Shown: piece by piece, positions 53,657-62,834 of the stretch
How positions within the stretch are numbered: position 1 is the stretch's first letter
How the letters are laid out: each line of letters opens with the position of its first letter
Assembly: GCF_023746615.1 (NCBI RefSeq)
Contig: NZ_CP082275.1
Location: 496,001-560,000, forward strand
From: Grimontia kaedaensis
GTDB lineage: Bacteria > Pseudomonadota > Gammaproteobacteria > Enterobacterales > Vibrionaceae
Reading direction: 5' to 3'
Length of the DNA stretch: 64,000 bases
Notes under the pieces: model-generated
The model's database searches: none
What the model was told of the DNA's origin: nothing
What the model saw: only the letters and a program-made list of their open reading frames with translations
Made by a program: the position numbers and the translations under genes

Positions 53657-56485
53657 GTGCGTTATTTTATCCTCACTGCCGCTGTATTAGGGCTGTCGGG
53701 GTGTGGCGTGTATCAGGCCACTTCCCAGCCTTCACTGCCTGAGGGCATCACGTTTATCGAACAAGAGAAAGCAGGCGAGAACACCCCGTCGATTCCTTAT
53801 CAAAAGTACCAGCTGGACAACGGCCTGACAGTGGTCTTGCACCCGGATGATTCTGATCCTCTGGTGCATGTGGACGTGACATATCATGTCGGCTCCGCGC
53901 GTGAAGAACCGGGTAAATCTGGTTTTGCGCATTTCTTCGAGCACATGATGTTCCAAGGTTCGAAGCATGTCGGCGATCAGCAGCATTTCAAATTTGTCAC
54001 CGAATCTGGTGGTAGCGTCAATGGCACCACTAACCGTGATCGCACCAACTACTATCAAACTGTGCCTGCCAATGAGCTGGAAAAAATGCTGTGGCTGGAA
54101 TCGGACAGAATGGGGTTTCTGCTTGAAGCGGTCTCCCAGCGTAAGTTTGAAATCCAGCGTGATACGGTGAAAAACGAACGTGCTCAGAACTTCGAAAACC
54201 GCCCGTATGGCTTGGTCCATGAAACCCTGGCCGCGGCGCTTTATCCGCCAACTCACCCTTATAGCTGGCCGACGATTGGCTATGTGGAAGATTTGAACGG
54301 CGTTGATGTTGACGATTTGAAAGACTTCTTCTTGCGTTGGTATGGACCGAACAATGCCACGCTAACCATTGGCGGTGATATCGATGTTGAGCAGGCGCTG
54401 AAGTGGGTGAACAAATACTTTGGTGATATCCAACGTGGACCGGAAGTGAAAGCGGCGGACAAATGGCCTGTGACTATTGACGCTGACCGTTTTGTGACAC
54501 TCGAAGACAATATTCAGCAGCCAATGCTGGTAATGAGCTGGCCAACTGAATACCCGAATGCAGATTCCCGCGTGGCGGTCGACATGTTGGGCTCGGTGTT
54601 AGGCCAAGGGCGCAACAGCCTGCTGTATCAAGATTTGGTGAAACCGGGCAAAGCGCTCAGTGCTAGTGCCTATCAGGATTGTGCAGAGCTTTCCTGTAAC
54701 TTCCAGCTTTACGTGCTAGGTAATCGTGGTCAGGATCTTAGCGAGCTTCGCGGTGATGTGATGAAGGTGCTGGATTCACTCAAAGTCCGCGGCATCAAAG
54801 AAGACGATCTGGAACAGGTGAAAGGCAGCGCGGAAGCAGGTGCTGTGTTTGGCCTGCAAAGTGTGCAGGGTAAGGTTTCCCAGCTTGCGTCGAATGAAAC
54901 CTTCTATGGTGACCCAGACAGGCTGGCAAGCTGGCTTGATAAGCTGAATGGCGTGACCACCCAAGATGTGGAAAATGCCTTTAACCGTTTTGTATGGCAA
55001 CAGCCTTCGGTGAATGTGTCAGTGGTACCTAGAGGTCAAAAACGCCTGCAAGCGGCCGAGCAAAACTACACCGCAACCCGGGCGACATCATCCGGTGAGT
55101 CAGAAAAGTCGGCGATGCGTTACACCCCGGAAACGTTTGATCGCAGCGTACCACCGGGTCCTAACGGTTCAGTATCGGTGAAAGTGCCTGAACTTTATCA
55201 CGCCAAGCTGGGCAATGGGATTGAGATCTCCGGCGCTGAATCAAACGAAACGCCAACAGTGACTGCGCATCTGGTGCTTCCTGCCGGAAGCTTGATGGAG
55301 CCCAAGGGCAAGAGTGGATTGGCGTCGCTGACGGCAGATTTGATATCTGAAGGCACGACCCATCGAAGCAGTGAAGATATTGCTGCTGAGTTAGATCGCC
55401 TGGGCTCAAGCATAAGCATCAGCGCGTCATCACGTGGCACTACAATCAGTGTTTCCTCATTGACCAAAAACCTGCGTGAAACCCTGACGCTTGCTGGTGA
55501 CATACTGTTTAATCCGCGCTTCGATGAAGCAGATTTCGACCGCTTAAAGAAGCAGGCACTGGAAGGTATTCATTTCAGTCACCAAACGCCGCAATGGCAG
55601 GCTGGACAGGCCAGACGTGAAGTGCTCTACAGTGACCCTTGGCACGCTTTGCCGTCAGAAGGCACCAGGGAAACTTTGAGTGGTCTGACGCTTGATGATG
55701 TGAAACAGTTCTATGTAGATAATTACACGCCCGACAATGCGCGACTGATTGCGGTCGGAGACATTGATAAGCAAACCTTACTGTCTAAAGTGAACGGCTT
55801 GAGCCGCTGGAAAGGTAATAAGGCCACTGCGCCAGCGCCAGCAGAGCTCAAGCAATATCCACAATCGCAGATCTGGCTGGTGGACAAACCAGGTGCGCCG
55901 CAAAGTGTGGTGCAAATGGTACGTCACGCTATGCCTTATGACGCAACGGGTGAGATGTTCAAAACCCAACTGGCAAACTTCAACTTGGCTGGAAATTTCA
56001 ACTCGCGACTTAACCTGAATCTTCGTGAGGACAAAGGCTACACTTATGGAGCTGGCGGCTATGTGGTGGGTAATCAGGACACAGGCCGTGTCGTATTTCA
56101 GGCGCAAGTGCGCGCAGACAGTACGGTAGATACTGTCCGCGAAATGCAAAATGAACTCAACGAGATGACGTCAAGTGGCATCACTGACGATGAGTTGAAG
56201 TTCCTGCGACTTGCCGTAGGCCAAAAAGATGCGTTGAGCTATGAAACGCCTGGTGATAAAGCCGGTCTTATTGCCAACATGATGCGCCATCAGTTGTCGT
56301 CAGATTACAAAGCGCAGCAGAAAGCGATTATTGAGACGGTTTCAAAAGAAACCCTCAATGCACTGGCGGCAAAATGGTTCGAACCTGACGCGTATCAGGT
56401 GATTATTGTGGGAGATGCGGCGACACTTGAACCTGCACTTTCCACACTGGGACTGCCCGTAAAGCGTTTAGTGGTTGAGAATTAA
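53657..56485 (+). CDS. M16-family zinc metallopeptidase lipoprotein
   Basis: A two-lobed insulinase/pitrilysin-type protease of 942 residues, probably anchored in the envelope: the N-terminus MRYFILTAAVLGLSGC is a lipoprotein signal with Cys16. The zinc motif HFFEH is at residues 92-96 and the distal Glu is in VKNERAQNFENRPYG near 173. The second half (about 500-940) is an inactive M16 repeat with the usual YTYGAGGY-type motif. It starts with GTG at 53657 after AAAGGA. Conserved at this locus in Vibrio relatives, to my recollection. The substrate is unknown. Confidence 0.92.
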   Translation: MRYFILTAAVLGLSGCGVYQATSQPSLPEGITFIEQEKAGENTPSIPYQKYQLDNGLTVVLHPDDSDPLVHVDVTYHVGSAREEPGKSGFAHFFEHMMFQGSKHVGDQQHFKFVTESGGSVNGTTNRDRTNYYQTVPANELEKMLWLESDRMGFLLEAVSQRKFEIQRDTVKNERAQNFENRPYGLVHETLAAALYPPTHPYSWPTIGYVEDLNGVDVDDLKDFFLRWYGPNNATLTIGGDIDVEQALKWVNKYFGDIQRGPEVKAADKWPVTIDADRFVTLEDNIQQPMLVMSWPTEYPNADSRVAVDMLGSVLGQGRNSLLYQDLVKPGKALSASAYQDCAELSCNFQLYVLGNRGQDLSELRGDVMKVLDSLKVRGIKEDDLEQVKGSAEAGAVFGLQSVQGKVSQLASNETFYGDPDRLASWLDKLNGVTTQDVENAFNRFVWQQPSVNVSVVPRGQKRLQAAEQNYTATRATSSGESEKSAMRYTPETFDRSVPPGPNGSVSVKVPELYHAKLGNGIEISGAESNETPTVTAHLVLPAGSLMEPKGKSGLASLTADLISEGTTHRSSEDIAAELDRLGSSISISASSRGTTISVSSLTKNLRETLTLAGDILFNPRFDEADFDRLKKQALEGIHFSHQTPQWQAGQARREVLYSDPWHALPSEGTRETLSGLTLDDVKQFYVDNYTPDNARLIAVGDIDKQTLLSKVNGLSRWKGNKATAPAPAELKQYPQSQIWLVDKPGAPQSVVQMVRHAMPYDATGEMFKTQLANFNLAGNFNSRLNLNLREDKGYTYGAGGYVVGNQDTGRVVFQAQVRADSTVDTVREMQNELNEMTSSGITDDELKFLRLAVGQKDALSYETPGDKAGLIANMMRHQLSSDYKAQQKAIIETVSKETLNALAAKWFEPDAYQVIIVGDAATLEPALSTLGLPVKRLVVEN

Positions 56486-56597
56486 CCCCTAAACTTCGGC
56501 AGGAAAGCCAAGAGTAAATACAGTGAGATGGCTTTTGCCACCAAGAGTGATTATGCTTAGCCATCTTACTGCTTTATGACAATAAACGAGTGCAGCC

Positions 56598-58172
56598 TTG
56601 ACTAGTTTCTCCCAAAGGTTGGAAGCGTTCTCCGCAAACCCGGAAGCGCTCAAAGGCATTGGCCGAGGTGTTGAGCGCGAAGCATTGCGCATCACACCAC
56701 AAGGCACGCTGTCCTCCGACGCCCATCCAAAAGCGTTAGGCTCTGCCCTGACTCATCAATGGATTACCACCGACTTCGCCGAGCAATTGCTGGAATTCAT
56801 CACGCCGGTGACCTATTCCGTGCCTGAAATGATCTCGCAACTGCAGGACATTCATCGATTCACCTATCGCACACTGGGCGAAGAATCTTTGTGGCCGATG
56901 TCGATGCCGTGTTATGTCGCGAATGAAGATGACATCACGTTGGCGCAGTACGGCTCGTCAAACGTAGGTCGAATGAAGACCCTGTACCGCCAGGGGTTGA
57001 AGCACCGCTATGGCAGCGTGATGCAAATCATCTCCGGCGTGCATTTTAATTTCTCGTTCCCAAGCAGTTTCTGGCAGCAGTTGTTTGGCGAACAAACACC
57101 GTACGCAAGACAGGAATCCGTCTCTGAAGCGTATTTCGGTTTGATCCGAAACTACTACCGCTTTGGTTGGATGATCCCTTATCTGTTCGGTGCTTCACCA
57201 GCGCTGTGCGGGTCTTTTATCGACAAAACCGAGTCGAAACTGGATTTTAAAGAGGTGGGTAATGGTACCTGTTATCTGCCATACGCGACCTCACTTCGCC
57301 TGAGCGATTTGGGTTACACCAATAATGCGCAAAGCAGCCTGAAGATTGGCTTCAACGGCCTTGAGCAGTATCTACAAGGTGTGCGCGCGGCAATTGGTAC
57401 GCCATCTTCTGACTTTGCGAAGATTGGCGTGAAGGACGAAAACGGTTATCGCCAGCTCAACAGTAACGTACTCCAGATTGAAAACGAGCTCTATGCGCCG
57501 ATTCGTCCGAAGCGTGTAGCGAAAAGTGGTGAAAAACCGTCTGAAGCGCTGGAGCGTGGAGGTGTTGAATACATCGAAGTGCGCTCGCTGGATGTAAACC
57601 CGTTCAGCCCGGTGGGCATTGATGATTATCAGGTGTACTTCCTCGACTTGTTCATCACCTGGTGTGCGCTTTCAGAATCTGCACCAATGACAGATTGTGA
57701 GCTGCAATGCTGGCGCGAGAACTGGAACAAAGTGGTGTTGGAAGGACGTAAACCGGGTCTGACGCTGCAAATTGGCTGTGATGGCGAGCAACTGACTCAA
57801 GCTGAATGGGGACAACGTGTCTTTGCTGATCTGGCGGAGTTGGCAGTGGTGATGGACAGTGCTTACGGTGGCGATAAATACCAGTCAGTCTGCAAAGAGC
57901 TGTCATCTTGGTTCGACAACCCGGATAAAACACTATCAGCGAAACTGCTGAAAGATGTACTCGATAATAAAAGCATCGGTAAAGTGGGTCTGGGTATTGC
58001 ACGCCACAACCAGATTTGGTTTGCAGAGGGCGACTACCAGACTTTCTCCAAGCAACAGTTTGAATCAGAAAGCGAAGCCAGCTTAAAACGTCAGCAAGAT
58101 GTGGAGCAAGGCGACGGTATCAGCTTCGAGCAGTATCTGGCCGAGTATTTTGGTGATAGTGTATCGCTTTAG
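56598..58172 (+). CDS. gshA: Glutamate-cysteine ligase
   Basis: First step of glutathione synthesis, ATP-dependent joining of glutamate and cysteine (proteobacterial type 1). The 524 residues begin with a TTG at 56598, the same start codon as E. coli gshA. Family blocks are GIGRGVEREALRITPQG (about residues 21-37), MQIISGVHFNFSFP near 143 and EYIEVRSLDVNPFSPVGID near 322. No luxS follows, although gshA-luxS adjacency is common in Vibrio and enterics. Confidence 0.97.
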   Translation: MTSFSQRLEAFSANPEALKGIGRGVEREALRITPQGTLSSDAHPKALGSALTHQWITTDFAEQLLEFITPVTYSVPEMISQLQDIHRFTYRTLGEESLWPMSMPCYVANEDDITLAQYGSSNVGRMKTLYRQGLKHRYGSVMQIISGVHFNFSFPSSFWQQLFGEQTPYARQESVSEAYFGLIRNYYRFGWMIPYLFGASPALCGSFIDKTESKLDFKEVGNGTCYLPYATSLRLSDLGYTNNAQSSLKIGFNGLEQYLQGVRAAIGTPSSDFAKIGVKDENGYRQLNSNVLQIENELYAPIRPKRVAKSGEKPSEALERGGVEYIEVRSLDVNPFSPVGIDDYQVYFLDLFITWCALSESAPMTDCELQCWRENWNKVVLEGRKPGLTLQIGCDGEQLTQAEWGQRVFADLAELAVVMDSAYGGDKYQSVCKELSSWFDNPDKTLSAKLLKDVLDNKSIGKVGLGIARHNQIWFAEGDYQTFSKQQFESESEASLKRQQDVEQGDGISFEQYLAEYFGDSVSL

Positions 58173-58192
58173 TACTAGACCTATTTGATATT

Positions 58193-58222
58193 AAACAGGC
58201 TGGCATACCCAGCCTGTTTTTA
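58193..58222 (+). terminator. Terminator after gshA
   Basis: A perfect 11-base stem AAACAGGCTGG / CCAGCCTGTTT with a five-base loop (58193-58219), then TTATA. Confidence 0.88.
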
Positions 58223-58254
58223 TATGTGCAAACAAAGCGATAGAAAGGACACCC

Positions 58255-58863
58255 ATGCGCGTTTCTCCCAAATGGCTGCTTGTTCTCTGTGCACTGGTAT
58301 TGACCGGTTGTGCAACACCTCCGCCGAAAAATCCCGATAACCTCTGTAGTATTTTCCGTCAGTATGATGACTGGTACGAAGATGCGGTGGATATGGAAGA
58401 TGACTGGGGAACGCCTATCCATATCGCTATGGCATTCGTGAAACAGGAAAGTTCCTATGTGCATGATGCCGTACCCCCACGAGACTATGTCCTTTGGGTT
58501 ATCCCATGGGGGCGCTTAAGCAGTGCATATGGGTACGCGCAGGCACAGGATCCGGCTTGGTCTGATTACCAGAAAGCCACTCGAAATGGCGGATCCCGTA
58601 CTGATTTTGGTGATGCGATGCAGTTTATCGGTTGGTACACCAGTGAGACTCAAAAGCAACTCGGTATTTCCAAGTGGGACGCTTACAACCAGTATCTGGC
58701 TTATCACGAGGGACGAGGCGGCTTTAAGCGCGGTACCTATAAGTCCAAGCCGAAAGTGATGCAGGTAGCGAGAAAAGTTGAGCGCCAGGCTCAGACATAC
58801 GGCGGCCAGTTGAGAAGTTGTCGCGAAGAGCTTGAAGACAGTAGAAGCTGGTGGTCATTCTAG
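58255..58863 (+). CDS. Lytic-transglycosylase-like (SLT fold) lipoprotein
   Basis: A 202-residue predicted lipoprotein: signal peptide MRVSPKWLLVLCALVLTGC with Cys19 as lipid site. The mature part resembles a small Slt-type lysozyme fold. The catalytic-type Glu65 sits in AFVKQESSY, followed by SSAYGYAQAQDPAWSDY (the usual GLMQ-like region is GYAQ) and a C-terminal YLAYHEGRGGF segment. This pattern matches transglycosylase SLT proteins of Vibrionaceae. Peptidoglycan cleavage is inferred, not shown. It has its own AAAGGA site and lies between two terminators, so it is a single-gene unit. Confidence 0.82.
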   Translation: MRVSPKWLLVLCALVLTGCATPPPKNPDNLCSIFRQYDDWYEDAVDMEDDWGTPIHIAMAFVKQESSYVHDAVPPRDYVLWVIPWGRLSSAYGYAQAQDPAWSDYQKATRNGGSRTDFGDAMQFIGWYTSETQKQLGISKWDAYNQYLAYHEGRGGFKRGTYKSKPKVMQVARKVERQAQTYGGQLRSCREELEDSRSWWSF

Positions 58864-58896
58864 CTGGTTTCACAAAAAGGCCTGTTTCAGACAACC

Positions 58897-58922
58897 AAAA
58901 GCGCCGGACCAGGCGCTTTTTC
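58897..58922 (+). terminator. Terminator after the SLT-like lipoprotein gene
   Basis: Perfect stem AAAAGCGCC (58897-58905) / GGCGCTTTT (58912-58920), six-base loop, then T. Confidence 0.88.
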
Positions 58923-59297
58923 GCGTTTAGCTAGCCTATAGCTACCCAAATTTAAAAACTCGTAGAACCTTCATTCAGGTTGTCCAAAACCCACTGCGAA
59001 TTTGCGTTGTCTGCTCGAATCTAGACCCGAAATCAGGCGCTTTGAGTTTAATTTCGTGTTTAACCGTATGAGTTTGGCTAGGTGAATTTTCCATAGAAAG
59101 ACTCAAATACCCATCTTTATGCTGCATAGATTAATGTCGTCGCTGACCATCACCAGACGGACTAGCATTGACTGATAAAGCAGAGGGTCGGGCATATCAG
59201 AGTTGCTTGATGATACCCAACACACAGGAATCATGATTATAGCCATTTGGGGTTTTGTCACGTGCCAATGAAATTTCGTGATCTATCCGAGCTAACA
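58923..59297. other. Gene-free A+T-rich stretch, possibly decayed coding sequence
   Basis: About 375 bases without a supported gene. On the minus strand, short open stretches end near 59125 and 58980 and read like broken coding sequence (for instance MENSPSQTHTVKHEI from about 59094), but I recognise no family. The region marks the junction between conserved backbone (gshA and the lipoprotein) and the sugar-uptake module, so it may be a remnant of an insertion or deletion. Confidence 0.3.
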
Positions 59298-59347
59298 TGT
59301 AAACGATTAACTTAATTTTAACAAAATGGTGATGTTGATCGTATAAA
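59298..59347 (+). promoter_or_regulatory. Promoter and possible LacI-type operator before the regulator gene
   Basis: TTAACA (59318-59323) and TATAAA (59342-59347) are separated by 18 bases. Just upstream, TGTAAACGATTAAC (59298-59311) resembles a LacI/GalR-family operator with its central CG and imperfect symmetry. Together they suggest autoregulation. Confidence 0.5.
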
Positions 59348-59470
59348 ATCTTTTAATTGGCGCGTTTTTGTTCTATTTTTTTACAAGAATTTCACATGGA
59401 AGGTTCCAAAAACATTTTTATGGGTGATGAATAAATTGTCTCGATGTTGTGCTTTTGGGATGTGGTGGCT

Positions 59471-60538
59471 ATGAAAGCTAACGATGGAAAGGGTTTTCCT
59501 CAAAAACGTGTCACGATGATTGATGTGGCGAAAGCTGCTGGCGTCTCAAAATCTACAGTTTCATTGGTACTCAATGGCAGCGAGTCAGTCAGTGATGAGA
59601 AAAAAAAGCGGGTCAATGAGGCCTGCAGAACCCTTGGTTACGTCTATAACGGCGGGGCTGCTAGCCTGCGTGGCGGGCGTTCTAAAATTGTAGCCATCCT
59701 CTCCAACAATCTTACAAGTCCCTATTTCAGCCAAATAATTAAAGGGCTTGAGCCTTACCTCGATGAGCTGGGTTTTATCCCTGTGATTATGGATGTGAAC
59801 GAGAGTCTGGAACGTCAGAATCAATTTGTTCATGCACTTCGCGGTCACAATGTGGCTGGCATTATTATTACGCCGGCCCCCGGAACAGACAATCGCTGGA
59901 TTGATGATATCGTCGCTACCGGTCTTCCTATCATCTCAATCATGCGTGAAGTCGAGAACTCACTGTCGCCAGCGGTGATGGCAGAAAATCGTCTAGGTAC
60001 TTATCTGGCTACGCGTTCTTTAATTGAGTTAGGGCACAGACACATCGCTTTTGTTGGTGGCTTGGAAGCGTTTTTCGATCTGAAACTTCGTCGGCAAGGT
60101 TTCATGGACGCCATGAATGAGGCGGAATTGGATGTGCCAGGCGATTACATCCAACAGAGTCCAAGTAGCCGAACTGGTGGGCACAACGCAACTGCTAAGT
60201 TGCTGTCATTAGCACCGGAAGTAACTGCCATTGTTTGCTTTACCGACGTCGTGGCTTACGGAGTCTATACCGCTTTACATGAAGCTGGGAAAAAGCCCGG
60301 TGAAGATATCTCCGTTATTGGATTTGATGATTTGGAAGATTCCCGCCTTATTTATCCCGGCCTCTCAACAGTGAGAGTAAAGGGAGAAGATATTGCGCGG
60401 GAAGCATGTTACTTGCTGCAACGCTTGCTGGCTCAACAGCAGACACCCAATAAAATATTAGTAGGTGTTGAGTTGGTCCAGCGACTGTCTACGCAGGCAC
60501 CCAAGGGCTTGGTTCAACAAGCTCTGCGTAGCAGGTAG
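59471..60538 (+). CDS. LacI-family transcriptional regulator
   Basis: A 355-residue sugar-responsive repressor. The N-terminal helix-turn-helix and hinge are classical (MIDVAKAAGVSKSTVSLVLN at about residues 16-35; SLRGGRSK hinge near 67). A periplasmic-binding-protein-like effector domain follows (IVAILSNNLTSPYFSQIIKG) with a C-terminal VIGFDDLEDS motif. I prefer the ATG at 59471 over 59444 because a G-rich stretch precedes it, but this is not decisive. It lies 62 bases upstream of a sugar ABC importer in the same direction, so it probably controls that operon; the sugar is unknown. Confidence 0.92.
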   Translation: MKANDGKGFPQKRVTMIDVAKAAGVSKSTVSLVLNGSESVSDEKKKRVNEACRTLGYVYNGGAASLRGGRSKIVAILSNNLTSPYFSQIIKGLEPYLDELGFIPVIMDVNESLERQNQFVHALRGHNVAGIIITPAPGTDNRWIDDIVATGLPIISIMREVENSLSPAVMAENRLGTYLATRSLIELGHRHIAFVGGLEAFFDLKLRRQGFMDAMNEAELDVPGDYIQQSPSSRTGGHNATAKLLSLAPEVTAIVCFTDVVAYGVYTALHEAGKKPGEDISVIGFDDLEDSRLIYPGLSTVRVKGEDIAREACYLLQRLLAQQQTPNKILVGVELVQRLSTQAPKGLVQQALRSR

Positions 60539-60600
60539 TCGCTTCAAGTTGTTTGGGTACACGGACCTGAAGGTCATGTCACGAAACAAACGAGGTAAAC

Positions 60601-61845
60601 ATGAAAAATCAACTGGTAATGTCAATGCTATCAGCTGCTGTCGCATTCGGAACGGCGACCTCAGTACAAGCGGAAGATGTAGAAGTACTGCACTGGTGGA
60701 CGTCGGGCGGTGAAGCCGCTGCACTGAACGTGCTTAAGGACGATCTGGCAGGCCAGGGCGTAGGCTGGCAGGACATGCCAGTTGCCGGTGGCGGCGGCGG
60801 TAACGCAATGACGGTTCTACGTGCTCGCGTGACCTCGGGTAATCCTCCTACAGCAGTACAAATGCTGGGCTTTGATATTCAGGACTGGGCGGCAGAAGAT
60901 GTGGTGGCCAACCTGAATGGTGTGGCTGAGGCAGAAGGCTGGAATACTGTTGTGCCTAATGCGCTGCAAAACTTCGCTAAATACGATGGTAAGTGGGTCT
61001 CAGCGCCTGTGAACGTTCATTCAACTAACTGGATATGGGCGAACAAAAAGCTGCTGGATGAAGTCGGTGCAAAACAGCCAACTAACTGGGATGAGTTGAT
61101 TGACACGCTTGATAAGTTGAAAGCGGCAGGTTACATCCCGCTGGCACACGGTGGTCAGGATTGGCAGGATGCAACCATCTTTGATGGCGTTGTGTTGACG
61201 ACAGGTGGTATCGACTTCTACAAAAAAGCGATGGTTGACCTTGACCCAGTAGCACTGGGTTCAGACACCATGGTGAAAATTTTTGACCGTATGACACAAC
61301 TGCGTGGCTATGTGGACAAGAATTTCCCAGGTCGCGACTGGAACCTGGCATCAGCCATGGTGATCGAAGATAAAGCGGGAATGCAAATCATGGGTGACTG
61401 GGCGAAAGGTGAATTCCTGAAAGCCGGTAAAAAGCCGAATGAAGATTTCCTTTGTTTCCGTATGCCAGGCACTCAGGGCATGGTGACCTTCAACTCTGAC
61501 CAATTCGTGATGTTCGATGTCGGTGATTCGGACGGACAGAAAGCCATGGCGAAAGCCATTATGTCTCCGGAATTCCAGTCAGCATTTAACGTAGTGAAAG
61601 GTTCTGTACCAGCGCGTACTGACGTGCCAAATGATGCGTTTGATGCCTGTGGTAAAAAAGGTATGGCGGATCTGGCGGAAGCCAACAAAAACAACACGCT
61701 TGTTGGCAGCATGGCCCACGGCCACGCGGCGCCAGCAGCAGTAAAAAATGCAGTCTATGACGTGGTAACCAACCACTTCAACGGCGGTATGGACTCCAAG
61801 CAAGCGACGAAAGCACTGGTTGCTGCCGTTCAGGATGCTCAGTAA
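60601..61845 (+). CDS. Carbohydrate ABC transporter substrate-binding protein
   Basis: Periplasmic sugar-binding protein of 414 residues, family 1 (CUT1 system). A signal peptide ends near Ala24 (SVQA/EDV). The start of the mature protein, VEVLHWWTSGGEAAALNVLK, and the following GGGGNAMTVLRARVTSGNPP resemble the GtsA glucose/mannose-binding proteins of Pseudomonas and relatives, so an aldohexose or similar sugar is a reasonable guess. It is first in the transport operon; GAGGTAAAC precedes the ATG. A terminator-like hairpin follows, likely giving more binding protein than permease. Confidence 0.92.
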   Translation: MKNQLVMSMLSAAVAFGTATSVQAEDVEVLHWWTSGGEAAALNVLKDDLAGQGVGWQDMPVAGGGGGNAMTVLRARVTSGNPPTAVQMLGFDIQDWAAEDVVANLNGVAEAEGWNTVVPNALQNFAKYDGKWVSAPVNVHSTNWIWANKKLLDEVGAKQPTNWDELIDTLDKLKAAGYIPLAHGGQDWQDATIFDGVVLTTGGIDFYKKAMVDLDPVALGSDTMVKIFDRMTQLRGYVDKNFPGRDWNLASAMVIEDKAGMQIMGDWAKGEFLKAGKKPNEDFLCFRMPGTQGMVTFNSDQFVMFDVGDSDGQKAMAKAIMSPEFQSAFNVVKGSVPARTDVPNDAFDACGKKGMADLAEANKNNTLVGSMAHGHAAPAAVKNAVYDVVTNHFNGGMDSKQATKALVAAVQDAQ

Positions 61846-61853
61846 TCCAATGG

Positions 61854-61888
61854 AAAAGGGGGAAGGGTTAAAGCCCCTCCCCTTTTTA
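61854..61888 (+). terminator. Attenuating hairpin between binding-protein and permease genes
   Basis: AAAAGGGG (61854-61861) pairs with CCCCTTTT (61879-61886), and GGG (61865-61867) with CCC (61874-61876), with a T-run after the stem. Such intraoperonic hairpins commonly give partial termination after a binding-protein gene. Confidence 0.75.
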
Positions 61889-61928
61889 CTCTAAGGACAG
61901 TCGTTTCTCGTCGTTTGAAGGATCAACT

Positions 61929-62834
61929 ATGGCTTCTCAAGGAAAATACAGTTCGCGCCAGTTCTGGCAGCAGCTGTTGCCAAAAATTGTCATTGCTCCC
62001 TCGTTCGCGCTGATCCTCTTTTTTGTTTATGGCTTTATTGCCTGGACAACCTACATTTCGTTCAGCCGTTCGCGGATGCTGCCGAACTATAACCTCGATG
62101 GGGTTCGGCCTTATGAAAAACTCTGGAACAGTCTCAACTGGCAGGTGGCGCTCGAAAACCTCGCCATTTTCGGCATCCTCTACATTGTGATTTGTTGTGC
62201 TTTGGGGCTACTACTGGCGATTTTACTCGATCAGAAAATCCGCATTGAAGGCGGACTTCGCCCCATATTTCTCTACCCGATGGCACTAAGTTTTATCGTG
62301 ACAGGTACCGCGTGGAAGTGGTTCCTGAACCCTGGCCTTGGGCTTGAAAAAACCATGCATGAACTGGGATGGGAGAGTTTCAGCTTTGACTGGCTGATTA
62401 ACCCCGACATGGCGATATACACCATTGTAATCGCAGGTGTCTGGCAAACCTCCGGCTTTGTGATGGCCATGTTCCTGGCTGGGCTTCGTGGCATCGATAG
62501 CGAAATGCTGAAAGCGGCGCAGCTTGATGGAGCATCATCCTTCCAAATGTATCGCCGTATCATTATCCCTCAGCTTCGCCCGGTATTTTTGAGCGCCTTC
62601 ATCGTACTCGCACACATGGCGATTAAGAGCTATGACTTGGTTATTGCGCTGACCGGTGGCGGACCGGGCAATGCGACTGCATTGCCGGCCACCTTTATGT
62701 ATTCGTACACCTTCTCGCGAAACCAGATGGCTGTGGGTTCGGCGAGTGCCATCATCATGCTGATGACCATTGCGGCGATCATCATCCCTTATCTCTACAG
62801 CGAGTTGAAGGAGCCCAAGCATGGAGAGCATTGA
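61929..62834 (+). CDS. Carbohydrate ABC transporter permease 1
   Basis: Inner-membrane permease of the MalF type, 301 residues with about six membrane segments, the first at about residues 19-41. The EAA loop that docks the ATPase is visible near residues 196-215 (EMLKAAQLDGASSFQMYRRI). It overlaps the next permease by 14 bases, as expected for a heteromeric permease pair. Confidence 0.94.
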   Translation: MASQGKYSSRQFWQQLLPKIVIAPSFALILFFVYGFIAWTTYISFSRSRMLPNYNLDGVRPYEKLWNSLNWQVALENLAIFGILYIVICCALGLLLAILLDQKIRIEGGLRPIFLYPMALSFIVTGTAWKWFLNPGLGLEKTMHELGWESFSFDWLINPDMAIYTIVIAGVWQTSGFVMAMFLAGLRGIDSEMLKAAQLDGASSFQMYRRIIIPQLRPVFLSAFIVLAHMAIKSYDLVIALTGGGPGNATALPATFMYSYTFSRNQMAVGSASAIIMLMTIAAIIIPYLYSELKEPKHGEH

